64,000 bases of DNA from Naematelia aurantialba (lineage: Eukaryota; Basidiomycota; Tremellomycetes; Tremellales; Naemateliaceae), in the NCBI GenBank assembly GCA_021527695.1, contig JAKFAO010000004.1, forward strand, positions 711,001 to 775,000, given 5' to 3'. How positions within the stretch are numbered: the first letter of the stretch is position 1; each line of letters opens with the position of its first letter. Shown here in pieces: positions 1-11,000 of this stretch. Position numbers and translations under genes: made by a program. The notes under the pieces were generated by a model. The model searched no databases and was not told the origin of the DNA. It was given only the letters and a program-made list of their open reading frames with translations.

Positions 1-14
1 CTCTTGTTGTTCTG

Positions 15-1170
15 TCACTGATGGGTAGATGACCGACACTGAGCTGTACGCCAGCTATTGAGCACGTCCGCCTTGCTCTTCCCCTTGCCCTTCCAGGCTC
101 CGCTTGCAGGAGGTACATTAGCCTGGGCGGTCTCTTGTAATGGCTGGCGCGATGAGCTTGCGGTGGGCATCGCGGGCTGTGTCGAGGGGAATACAGAGGC
201 CGGCACGGGAGGAGGGGGCATTGAGGGTGAGGCTGCGGACGGAGCCTGCATAGGGTTGTTGGGTTGCAATCCCGACAGTGCCAGGAGGAACTGCAGGTGC
301 GGTAACGGCGATGCGAGTGTTTTCTGAAGAATCAGCACCGGCGAGTTGCGGAAGGAGCCAAGAGGATATCGAAGAGGGTGTTGAAGAGGGTATATGAGAG
401 GGTGTAGGAGAGGGTAGAGAGAGATAGTATAGGAGAGGGGAATAGGTGACGGTGTAGGAGAGGGTATAGAGAGATAGACCGAACGATCAGTGAGGGCAAG
501 GGTGTGGAAACATCGATACTCACCCCTCTTTCTAGCTTACTCCACATCCCTCCAAACCGCAATGCCTTTTCGCTCCCGCTCTCACCGGCACCGCCTGCGT
601 CCACGCGCCCACTCTGCCTAGAATTCGAACGGCCGTCCACCCGGCCCGCCGATTGGGTCTGCATCAACATCCGCCTCGCGATGTCTGGTAACGCGCTCGG
701 CGAGAGAGGTGTCGTCGAGACGAGTCGACTATGCTGTCTCAGCCTCGCATTGTCGTCTTCTTCTCTATCCTTCTGCCACGCCACGTAGCCTTCACACCCA
801 GACAAGGGGGGTAAGAAACGACACGAGACAGACAACGAAGGATACAAGAGGCGGGCAAGAAGGATACGTGCCTGTTCAAGATATCCTGGCAAAACTCGAC
901 CAGTGCGTTCACCCGCTCCTGCCTCTCCCGCTCTTTCGGAGAGTCGTCGTCCTCGCCTGCTCGACCGACAGAATGCGTAGAAGCAGCAGAAGTCCGGCCG
1001 CTGCGTCCTCCTGCCCGCGCGGCAGGCCGGATGGGAGGCGCAAGCGATGGGATGGCAGAGTATATCAGCGACTCGAGCTGTCTTCTCGGCGCCGACAGTG
1101 CGGTTGTCGACCCAGTCCCCGTCGCCGAGGCTGACGCCCGAGAGGCTGGTCGAGACCGAGGCGCAGACAT
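15..1170 (-). CDS. Hypothetical protein, possibly the N-terminal part of a Spc98/GCP3-like gamma-tubulin complex component (probably truncated by the window edge)
   Basis: Three exons that all join in phase 0 can be read: 1170-868, 772-524 and 323 downward. The start is the ATG at 1170, which opens a Ser/Ala/Arg-rich leader. It is followed by a helical stretch (ERVNALVEFCQDILNRH), then LPDIARRMLMQ, then WSKLERGKTLASPLPHLQFL and a Pro/Ser-rich tail. The pattern of a helical N-terminus, a KW..LLFLLxLS-like hydrophobic helix and a disordered linker before a short NSWR segment resembles the region before the first GCP domain of GCP3/Spc98. That is inference only. The frame reaches a stop at 15, but a GTACAG donor at 49 would end this exon and carry the gene off the left edge. 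If the gene ends at 15, it encodes about 286 residues of unknown function. Confidence is moderate for the gene and low for the identity. Confidence 0.5.
324..523 (-). repeat. Intron 2 of the left-edge gene, carrying a pyrimidine-rich imperfect tandem repeat
   Basis: This 200-nt intron (donor GTGAGT, acceptor TTCTTCAG) is much longer than its neighbours. On the transcribed strand it contains repeated CCCTCTCCTACAC/CCCTCTCATATAC-like units, seen on the plus strand as gtgtaggagagggta variants between about 366 and 470. The frame is open through much of it, which makes a long false ORF. The repeat marks it as an expanded intron rather than coding sequence. Confidence 0.6.
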
Positions 1171-1763
1171 ATTCCCACGTTCCTCTTCCTAGCGTCTCGA
1201 CTGTGCTCTGCAAAGATGTCAATGATAGCTTGCTTGCGTATAGGGAAACCGGGGTGATGGAAATCGTAAACACGCGACGTTGGACGCGCTCGTCGACCAC
1301 GTGGCCGACGTCTTCCAAGTAGTCTATACGAGTATAGCGGACTCGACTTTCGACGTTTTGGACCCAAAGAAACGTGCAGATGGAACAGACAATGCATGGT
1401 GTATCACACGACTTATCCACATCATCAACACGCTCCAACCTCCAGCCTCCGAAAGAGAATCAGCACGAGCAAAAAGCACGACACAGGGAACACGCGGAAT
1501 GGCAGAGCGCAATTGGCAGAACAGAGAGACACGACGAATAAGGCTACAATTGCGAAATTCAAACGCACGACGACGACACGCTGAAAATCACGTATGGGAC
1601 AATGCTCACAGACATAGAAAGGGAGAACCGAGGTGACAAGCAAGCGAAAAATGTCCAAGAGCCTCCAGGAGGAGGGTAGGGAATGGCCAAGAGGATACAA
1701 GGTAAAGAGGGCTTCAAGGTGAGGAGAGAAGAGGGTATCGGTGCCGAGAATGGTTCATGGCGG
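1171..1763. other. Intergenic: 3' side of CDC25 and promoter side of the left-edge gene
   Basis: Both flanking genes run leftward, so this 593-bp stretch should hold the CDC25 terminator and the promoter of the left-edge gene. The open frames here either lack an ATG or overlap in conflicting frames. I see no further gene, tRNA or conserved motif. Confidence 0.5.
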
Positions 1764-4213
1764 TCATCGGATAGCCGTCCCACCATACGACTGGACGCGG
1801 GTCATGCCGAGGCGACCGAATTGGCGCGTCTTGGCCGACCCAAAGATGGGCGGTCGGAGTTCGCTTCCCGCGTTCATAGCGGTCGTCATGCTTCCGGTCG
1901 ATACGACGCGCGCACAAGGACTCGCATCCATTTCCGCGGAAGAATCAGCACCATGACTGGGCGAGGACGAATCATGGGAGTGGTCATGATCTTCTTCGGT
2001 AATGGTAGGTCCATGTCGCCGCCCAACAGCGGCCGACGCAGCAGCAAATGCCAGAGGCGGGCAGGGAAGCGCAACCCTCGAAGGAGGGGGCTGTGCCTCG
2101 CCATAAGTGTATGAACGAGTGCGAGAGAATTTGCGAAAATCGTGCAGGTCGGAATCGCGACGATCGAAATGTCGTGGATCGTCCATTGGCGTGTAGCCTT
2201 GCGGCTCACACCGATGTGGACGCGACGCGTAGAACCCAGAGTACCCGCCTTCTAGGATGTAAACTTCGGGGTAATAGATCTTGGGATACAGGTGGCCGTT
2301 CAAAGACCGATCCCGCGAGCGAAGATGCTTGGCACTATCTCAAGTTAACGGAATCCCACAATCTTGCAGTGCATTAGACTCACAATGTGGGAGCTCTCTT
2401 TGCGCTGAATTCGCAATGGAACACCAGAACCACCTGCTCACCATCCTCCAGTTCTCCACTACGACTTGGCGTGGGCAATTCATCCCCATTGGCGTGGACT
2501 CCCATCGACTGGGACAACAGCAACTCGTCAAGCGACTCCATCGAGTTTACATTGATCGCGCCATCGACGTGTCCCCCGGCATACTCGTACTCAAATCGGC
2601 AATCGAGGATGTGAAAACGTCGAAGCCGATGGTTGTATTTGCCAGCGATCAGTTCATCGAGCTGTGCAGCTGTTAGCAAGATGTTTCTTCTCTCCACTTC
2701 AACGCAACTCACAGTATCAGCTGTGATCCGTACCAGGCCGTCCTCTTTGACCTTGTGGCACGGCAAGATCTTGCCGTCCATTTCATTGTCCCCAAACCCA
2801 GGCAATCCACCAGGCCCGTACGGACTAGGCTTTTTGACCTTGCCAGATGGGCTTGCACCACTTTGACTCTGGCCAGTCACGGCAATGCTCGACCTGGCCA
2901 CTTTGAAGCCTGGCGAACCATCCACGCGCGGTACAAATTGCTTTCCATGTCTGCGTGCGTACTCGGCATGCGCCCCGGCGACAGAGGGCGATGCCTCGTA
3001 CTCGCTCTCGTCCTCTTCCGTTTCCGGCATGCTGCTCTGGTCGCAGACGGAAAAGGCTCTGCGCATAGGCGCAGTCGCTGCTCGAGGGAACGTGCCCGCT
3101 TGAGCCAGAGTCGGCCTGGGAGGGCCGTACAGGATGGGGTAGGCAGAGATAGCAGACGCACTTCGACCAGAAGTGTTGTCCATTGTCGGGACAGCCATGA
3201 GCCCCGGGCGTGCGCCCTTGTATGGCTGAGGTCGACGCGAACTGGTTGCGTTGGGCCGCCCGCCACCGAAGAGCATCGCACTTGACGAAGCAGTCTTCTC
3301 GAGGTTTCGACCGAGGCCAAACGACGTCCGCTTGGCGGATGGTGAGGCACCTGGGCTTCCAGGCGAGCCGCTAACTAGGCTTCGCCTCTTTGAAGGTGGT
3401 ACAGCAGATGGCGGTGCGGGTGAGTCGCAAAAGTACGAGCCAAGTCCTGGCGAGCCGCTATAGGACGATGAGCCAGCAAAGGCTGGAGACCGTTGAATGG
3501 GTGAAGGGCGGCGAGACGATAATTGCGGCGAATCGATGTCCATCGTAAGCTCATCGGAAATCGATATTGACTTTCGAGGAGAAATCATGATGGGTTCAGT
3601 CTGGCCCGAGTCAGCATAGAACGTATCCTCGCGGTGCGCAACTACTGACCTCGCGTCGAGTTATCGCAGGCTGGAAGCAGAGTTTAGGCGGTGCAATGTC
3701 CTCGTTTGAGGATGACCATTGAAGAGATGCACCTTGCTTGGCTTTGCTTGCCTTGAAGTCGGGTACGGCTGGCGGCAACATCATCCCGTTTGCTCTTTTT
3801 GTTGTGGATTCCACGGGACGTTGCAGAGTGTTGTGTGACAACTCCCTTCCAAATACTCGCTTCGATCCGAGGACGTCGCCTGCATGGCGCGTAGCCGTCT
3901 TGGACGAGAGTGGTGAGCGTGATTGTATTGGAACGGGGTCAGGACGGCGGGGCTTATACGCCAAAGCAGGCGTGGGAGAGAGGAAGTGGCCAACAAACGA
4001 AGAGCTTGGAGAGATCAGGATGCCCGTTCCAGTGGACGGTGTTGGAGAATGAGCAGAAGGAGAATCACGCCCTCCAAGGGACATGGACGAGTTGAACGAT
4101 TGGTCTACCTCGATTGGCAGGTCGATTTCGGTACGAGTTGGTGATGGTGCTGGGGAGAGAAAGCGGGAGGCCGGAAACGATTCGACGAGCGGTGATGATG
4201 AGAAGGAGTCCAT
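1764..4213 (-). CDS. MIH1: M-phase inducer phosphatase (Cdc25/Mih1)
   Basis: Dual-specificity phosphatase that removes the inhibitory phosphates from Cdk1 and triggers mitosis. Four exons: 4213-3650, 3600-2713, 2669-2384 and 2334-1764, separated by 43-49-nt introns. About 480 N-terminal residues are Ser/Pro-rich and disordered, with many SP sites typical of regulation by Cdk and checkpoint kinases. The C-terminal rhodanese-like domain carries the substrate-pocket text LDCRFEYEYAGGHVDGAINV and the signature HCEFSAKRAPT, in which the catalytic Cys sits in HCx5R. After the last intron come AKHLRSRDR and the Cdc25-specific YPEVYILEGGYSGFY and RCEPQGYTPMDDPRH. The start is the first in-frame ATG (MDSFSSSP). 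The frame continues upstream only through a GTG codon. A tail of about 125 residues follows the catalytic domain and looks disordered. The identification is secure; only the 5' end is less so. Confidence 0.95.
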
Positions 4214-4743
4214 TTTTGAGCCTTGTATCAGAGGTGAGACAGGTCGGAGCAAGGGGACGAGGGCAGAAGCTCTGGGAGCAGTAGACACGGTGTGTGGTCC
4301 AAAGACTGATATCGTTACGTTTGAGAACGGTCAACACTACCGTAACGAGGATCAGCACACGACCTCTCATCGCTACGCCGGAATGGTGCTGGTCCATGCA
4401 GCGCGACAGAGGAACGGGACGTACAACGACTGGATCTTTTTAATCCTCAACCGGCATGAGTCAACCCTTGAGCTGGTTCGAATCGATGCAGCTCTCCTCT
4501 ATGTCTGATCGATCAGAAGGTGTTGGTGCCAGTCACGGGTGGTAAGACCTGAGCGTCTGACTTTGGGCTGAGAGGGTCGAGAGATAAGCGGGGCGGGATT
4601 GAGATCTGGACTGGGCAATGCTGGTGTCTCTAAAGGATCGTGTGCGCGGTCGAGCCCGGCGTTGTGGGCGTGTGATTCTATGTTGCTTTTTTGCAAGTCT
4701 TGCGGGTGTGAGCGGGCGGGCACTAGTTTGAAAGCTGGGCAGT

Positions 4744-4766
4744 AGAGAGAGAGAGAGAGAGAGAGG
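4744..4766. repeat. GA/CT dinucleotide microsatellite
   Basis: Perfect alternating GA run of about 23 nt. On the CDC25 strand it reads as a CT tract about 530 nt upstream of the CDC25 ATG. CT-rich stretches are common in fungal promoters and 5' leaders. Confidence 0.9.
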
Positions 4767-5328
4767 GAAGGGGGAAATGGGATCAAGGGGATGGATGAAA
4801 GTTGAATGATCAGTGCAAGGCTTGACAGATTCGGCCCAGAGCACTCACAGGAACGTCGGGATACACTCTGCCAGACGACTACCAGGCCATCACCAGATCT
4901 CAACAGTCTATCCAACACGTCTAAAAAGGTTCCTTGAACGTCGAAGGTACCGAGGTATAGGATGGATGGTACTGGGTTGGGCAGACGGGGGAGGCGCGCG
5001 CGCCCAGTTGATTGCGTCAATTCGACGTCCTTGGCCAGCCGATAGGATACAATGGAGGTATAATGAGTTTCACAAGAACGTCCAGCTCGCTCGTTCAGGG
5101 ATCCCAGGGGCGACCAGAGGGTAGCGATGCAAGGTGGTATCGGTTTTTGTGCTGGCTGAACTCTCCTGGTCGTCTCGCTGGAATTCCCAGTTTTCAGCTC
5201 GCCGGGTCGTAACGAGCAGGCGGTCACGGAGGATTATGACGGCTATGCCGTGACTCGGGAGGGGACGAGAGCGATGGCTGGTTACGTGCAGGGGGGGGCG
5301 GCGGCGGGCTGAGGCAGGCAGCAGGGCA

Positions 5329-5345
5329 GAGAGAGAGAGAGAGAG
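5329..5345. repeat. GA/CT dinucleotide microsatellite
   Basis: Second GA run, about 17 nt, preceded at 5291-5307 by a G run and GGC repeats. It lies in the same non-coding stretch upstream of CDC25. Confidence 0.85.
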
Positions 5346-5508
5346 GCAGACGAGTCCTGCATAAAAACAGAGAAATGTGATACGAGTGCAATGGGTGGAA
5401 CGTCAATCAACCAACGCGCTTTCGCGACTGCTTTTTCTTTCACGTCGTTCGCTCTGTCTCTCTCAGGGGGGAGACGAGCAAGGATCACAGAACGCATGGC
5501 TGGCAGCC

Positions 5509-5540
5509 ACCGCCCCCCACCCCCCCCTCCCCTCCCCCGG
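5509..5540 (-). repeat. C-rich tract; G-quadruplex-capable on the minus strand
   Basis: The plus strand is almost pure C here, broken by single A or T bases. The minus strand therefore has at least four runs of four or more G separated by one base, a textbook quadruplex pattern, about 1.3 kb upstream of the CDC25 ATG. Confidence 0.8.
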
Positions 5541-6740
5541 GCTCGCATGATCGTCTTGCTTGACAACCGGCGTGATCCCCTCGGGTGACCGTCTTGCCCG
5601 GCCAGCAATCTCAATGCCTTTCGAGGCATCAACGCTACCCATTCCACGACTGTACAAATTCCCTGACACTGCAACTGCATCTGTACGCCATCCAGCCACA
5701 TGGACAACCTCTCGAGCAGATGGACAATGCATCAAAGCCTCCTGCTCACGGTGTGCGCTGCACGACCCGGCAGCAGGGGATGGGTCAGGTGTGCCAGACA
5801 CGCCAGATCTAGACTATCCACCACCAAACCTACCCAAGATTCAGCTAACATCATGACCCCTGTTCTCACCCGAGAGCCGAAACTCTGTCGTATCGCTGTG
5901 AACGAGATGATACCGACGATGCCAGTAGCAGTAGTAGTAGCGGTCGGCCGGCATAGCTCTCGCTCCCTAGTCCACACTTCCTGCTTGGCGCGCGGACAAC
6001 CCCTTGACCAGCCATAGCGCCGCACCCATTCCAACGGTCCATCCGATGGTACAATAGGATACAGCCCACCTCGTCTGCCCGAAACTTGAACCCATCAAAC
6101 CGGAAGGATCGGGGGAGGCGGGCAGGTGGAGCTCAGCCCAGAAATGTGCCTTTCATCAAACGGTGGACGCCACTCTCCTGATGCATGGATACAGTACACC
6201 CCGAAGAGGAGTGATCAAAGCGGCGCTCTGTCCAGTTCTCCCAAGAGTCATCCCGGAGAGGTCTCCTACACTACGACGAGGAGGGGGGTGCTTTGAAACG
6301 CACTAAACCAGTCTCTTGCCTCACGACGTGGCTAGACGCGCAGGGACGGATCAACAAGGGATCCATATGACACTCGTCGTGGCCGTCGGTGCACAGCAAA
6401 CGAGACAACATCAACAACGCGTCAGAGGCAGCGGGATATGTCGCGTTGGTAGGGGACATTGTTGACGCCATGGACAGCCAAAGCCAAGAGGCTCTCTGCA
6501 GTGTTGTCATGGCAAAATAATGTCTCTTCTTCATTACTGCTCATCTTCAAGAATGACGAGTATGCGGACGCGTTCACCTGGTGTTGACATCATCATCGCG
6601 ACCCACAGAGAGCAGGTACCAGAGGAGGCTTGTCCACCGACGCCTCTCTAATCTGCCAAAGTCGCCATGTCGGCTATCTGTGGTCCAGATGACTCCCAGT
6701 GCCCCGGCGCTCATCGACATGTACAAACATCGCATCAAGC

Positions 6741-7867
6741 TCAACGTGGTACAGTGTCTATCTCCTCGTAACTCCTGACAGTCTGTCCGTCGTCCCCTTC
6801 GTCACTAAGCCTGAGAGTCTGACTATCGTCCTCGTCATCATTCCCACTTCTCCGTCCTCCTGCCTCGTCTCCAGCCTCGGAGGGTCTCGTATGCACTTTG
6901 GTTGGCAGACTCAATTTCGACTGGTCGTACGGATCGTCGAATGGGTTGATTTTATCCTGGCCTTCCGGAGTATCGGCTGATCCACGGCCTTGACCAAGTC
7001 CATGTCCGTTTCTTACACTCTGGTCACCGGCGGGACTGACCGGTCTCGGGCTGACGGGTCTCGGCGATCTCGAACGCAGTGGATAGGCAGCTTCGTCCGG
7101 CTCGTCCGGTAGACCCACCCCAGACCGTTCGCTCTCCTTACCCTTTCTACCTATCCTGCCTCTAGTGCCCGGCTCGGCAGGAAGTTCCCACTCGCTGCTC
7201 CGCTGTCGAGCGTAACCCGGTCGGCCGCCTAGCCGCGCAGCACGGGGTGTCGGGCCGCCGTCGAACCGCGGTACCGGCGTATCGTACGGATCTGATGTGG
7301 GGTGTCCGATACCGAGGGAGGACAGCGATGGTAGCCCGGCGTGTTTGGCCCTCGCCGACAGGCGTTTGCGATGCCGATTGTAGAGGTACAGACCGAGAAG
7401 GACGGTGACCAACAGAAATATCGCTATCCCCTGCGATTGGGTGAGCTCAACGTGACCCACGGTATGCTAGCCGGCACGAACAGAGATGAGCCCAATGAAT
7501 CCTCCCGAACTTCCTGCCCTACCAAAAGAATGGGTCAATCCGTTGCCAGTCTCTGCAGGGACACGAGCAACGCACACTTGGGGTCCTTTTATGCCGCGAT
7601 TCTTCGTGATGGTGCTGGACGGTGGACCGGTTCCTATCTATTGCACGATCAATAATACTACCCACCACACTTGGAAAAGCATTCGTACAGGCTCCGTGAC
7701 GGCTGAGGAAGTTCTGCATTAGCCCGCGCCCCTCCGAGTTGATTGATGTGGTTGGAAAACACACTCGTCGCGGTAGTTGTGATCCCCTGTCCAGCACCTC
7801 CTCTCGCCTTTAGCCGTTCTGAGCTTGCCCCAGGCCCAAAGCCGCCCGTCCACCGACCCAAGAGCAT
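6741..7867 (-). CDS. Probable single-pass membrane protein, function unknown (5' model uncertain)
   Basis: The well-supported part is the last exon (about 7438-6741). It opens after an acceptor (AATCGCAG) with the hydrophobic helix GIAIFLLVTVLLGLYLYNR and a basic stop-transfer segment (NRHRKRL). The remaining roughly 200 residues are hydrophilic, rich in Arg-Ser-Pro and Asp/Glu, with repeated RPVSPRPVSP text, and end in DTVPR. Upstream, a frame reading AETGNGLTHSFGRAGSSGG then FIGLISV could supply the start of the helix and a juxtamembrane ectodomain. An ATG at 7867 opens a further Gly/Ala-rich frame, but the joins between these pieces are unresolved. The topology would be a short outside or lumenal N-terminus with a long cytosolic tail, as in many fungal plasma-membrane sensors. 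No family is recognised. Confidence 0.5.
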
Positions 7868-8030
7868 CGCTGCTATTGTTGCTCGTCTTTACACGTCTAT
7901 TCTTGGGGTTTCATGCAGAGAGAGAAAGTACGGAACAGGTGACGCCAACGCCACACGTGACCTCCACCTGGTGAGGTCCAGTCACTACTACTTGTAATCC
8001 ATGTTGTACATCGTCGACGTCGAGTGGAAT

Positions 8031-11000
8031 ATGTCTCCAGCGGCGGCAGGTGGGACATCGCAGTAAGCTAGGAACTACGTTGATCCTAGGGACGAGAGCT
8101 GATATGGCCAAGAAAGTCCCTAGACGCCTTCTTCAAACGTAAATCCCCTCCCAAGTCCTCATCCGTCAGACCCACATCGAATGGCGCTCGGCCCTTGGCA
8201 TCGCACGTAGATGTAAGAGGCGAAACTGGTAGAGATGGGACCACAAATGACGTGGTGGATCTGACGGGTTCTCCACCTCCCGCGAAGCGAGCTCGCATAC
8301 ACCAAACCGAGCAAGACCGTGCACCACCGAGCTCACTTGCCCAGCCCCGCTCGAGTTATTTTTCGAAAGCTTCTGCAGACACTAGTGTCGATATCGCCAC
8401 TGATACTCCAGGCGAGAGCTCAGCGAGCCGGCCTGGACCCATATCGCACGTCTCTTCGCGACAGCCTCCATCGTCGCTAAGCGCGTATAGTCTTGCGCGT
8501 CGGACCAAGTCTACCCAGCCCGACCCTTCAGGCTCAGCTTCACGTTCTTCCACGTCACCGCGTCTCCCCTCTTCCTCTTCATCGTCGACACTCGCTCGCA
8601 CAACACAACAAGAGGCAAATCATGCCGAATGGCAGCGGCGCATGGCAGGCGGCGAGATCCTCCCTCGGCGCCGATCGCTTGCATTGGACGAAGCAGCGGC
8701 CGCCGAAGCCCGCCGAGCAGCTGGCATAGACGCAGATGAGGACGCCACGCCCGCTATAGAGGAAACAGATTCGACGGCGATCGAAGTGGATTCAGATGGG
8801 GAGAGCAAGAAAGCCGCCAAAGCAATTGGGAGCAAGTTGGCGGCCAAGTACGCTGCGAAGGGAGCTGGCGCCAATGGTAAGGGCAAGGGCAAGCCAAGCA
8901 GAAAACATAAGGAAGAGGAGATTGGACCGAGCGGCTTGACATATACGCCTCTCGAGAAGCAGTTCATGGAGATCAAGGCTAAGAATCCGGATGTGCTATT
9001 GATGATGGAAGGTAGGTCCAGCCTGTACTTCAAAGCATCTCACGACAAGCCCTTGCTGATGGAAATAGTCGGCTACAAGTTCAAGTAAGCGCGGTGTGTC
9101 GTGTAGACAGTCCACACAGCTGATTGAGAACAGATTCCATGGCGACGACGCAAAGGTCAGTCCCTCAGTTGACCCATCGAATAAGCTGACACTTGCCTGC
9201 TAGGCTGCATCGAGAGAATTGGGCATCGTCGCGTAAGCTACCATGCTGTCGTGACTCTGCTCGAGCTCACGAGATTTTAGCTTTCCCAGCCGAAATTTCT
9301 ATACAGCATCCATACCTACGCACCGGCTGCATATTCACGTGAAAAAGTCTGCTGATCTTTGCGTCTCGTGATTCGTCGCTGACCTCACAGACTCATCTCA
9401 CTCGGCTACAAGGTTGGTGTCATCTCCCAGACGGAGACTGCGGCACTCAAAAAGATCGGCGAGAACCGCAACGCCCCATTCACGAGAGAGTTGACCCATC
9501 TCTTCACTGCTGCCACGTCAGTCTTCTCATCTCTCACGTATCCTGTTGACAGCCATAGCTACGTTGAAGATCCATCGCTTCCTTCTTCCAGCACGGTCAC
9601 GGACGAGCCCGTCCTGCCGGGATCCGCTCCGCCCCCCACAAACGCATTGGTGGCGCTCGTGGAGCTAGGTATGGGCGGCATGGCGGTCGACGAACGGGCA
9701 CGGATCGGACTAGTCAGTGTCGTGCCCGGAACGGGCGATGTAGTGTGGGATGAATTTGACGGTGAGTCGCCCCCTTCGAATCTCTACTAGGTTGACATCG
9801 GTAGATTCCCAAGTCCGGACAGAGCTGGAAACTCGTCTCACACACCTCCAGCCGGTCGAGCTTCTCCTTCCCGCCACAGGTCTGAGTAAGGCTACGGAGA
9901 AAGTACTGGCTCATTTTGCGGGACATACAAAGTTGGTTGAGAGAGATTCTGTCGTGTCACCGCTGATGATGCAGGACCTCCACGAGTGCCAGTGTGCGAA
10001 TCGAACGTATACCCAATATCGACTCATACGACGCCAGCTTTGACTACCTAACAAGATTCTATCAGTCGAAGCCGAAGCCCTCGAGACCTGGTCTACTAGA
10101 GAAGGATTCCAACCAAATCGACGAGGTGAACACCACAGGGATAGACGACGAGGCAGGAGGAACAGGAAGAGAGGACATGGATGAAGTCAAGAATGGTCCA
10201 ACGGATCCGGAAGAGGACGAACCGCAAGACTCGATGGGGCTGGCTGCCGGTTTACCGTGTCAGTCCCTCATCATCAGCAGATATCGGCGCTCATGTCAGT
10301 AGCGGAAGAAGCGATCTTGGCGCTGGTCGATTTCCCAACGCAGATTGTCATCGCTCTGGCAGTCACCGTCAAATACATGAAGAGTGCGGACCTCAACTCA
10401 CTTGAGTGCAGCTTATGAAGATAGCGTTTGGGTTGGAAAATGCGTTTAGGCATCGGTCGTCCTTTTCGCGGGTAACTGTTTGCTCGGTATGAGTATGATT
10501 TTTATGCTGACGGCTTAGTTTGTCAATCGAGCACATATGCTGCTTTCAAGCAACACCTTGGTCAACTTGTATGTGTCTCTGGACAGGACGATCGAGTCTT
10601 ATGGTACCACAGGGAGATATACCGCAATCAGACGGATGGAGGCATGCATGGAAGCTTGCTTTGGCGTGAGTCGTACCACTCGAACGGAAGAATGTTGCTC
10701 ATCCCATTAGTGCTTGATCAGTAAGCTTCGACCTCGACTCTGGTTTCCCTCTCTAAAGATCTCAGTACGAAGACCAGCATGGGGCGGCGATTGATGCGGG
10801 AGTGGATAGGGCGTCCTCTGCTGGACGTAGCGTGAGTCATATAGCGTCCCACGCCACTGACACCCAGCTCTCTGCAAGCGCGAGTTGACGCTATCGAGGA
10901 AATTATGGACAGCAATACCTACCATATGGAAAAGCTTCGGTCGTTGCTGGTGAACATGCCAGACCTCGTCCGCGGTCTCACCCGGATCCAGTATGGCAAG

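Larger units (their letters stand above)
4214..6740. other. Long non-coding stretch: CDC25 5' leader/promoter and 3' side of the membrane-protein gene
   Basis: This 2.5-kb stretch has no convincing gene. A 242-codon open frame on the minus strand (4499-5227) starts only at GTG and runs through a GA/CT microsatellite, so it is more likely CDC25 leader than protein. An 87-codon ATG frame at 6271-6534 (minus) shows no family features. The region holds GA tracts (4744-4766 and 5329-5345) and a C-rich tract (5509-5540). Long, simple-sequence-rich leaders fit a highly regulated cell-cycle gene, but no transcript start can be placed from sequence. Confidence 0.5.

Noticed and set aside
332..1438. 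368-codon open frame over the left-edge gene
   Set aside because: It runs through two introns and starts upstream of the better-supported ATG at 1170; only part of it (772-524) is used as a real exon.
4499..5227. 242-codon open frame upstream of CDC25 on the same strand
   Set aside because: It begins at GTG, crosses a CT microsatellite coding only Leu/Ser repeats, and reads as leader sequence.
6271..6534. 87-codon ATG frame on the minus strand
   Set aside because: No domain, no splice partner and composition like random sequence.
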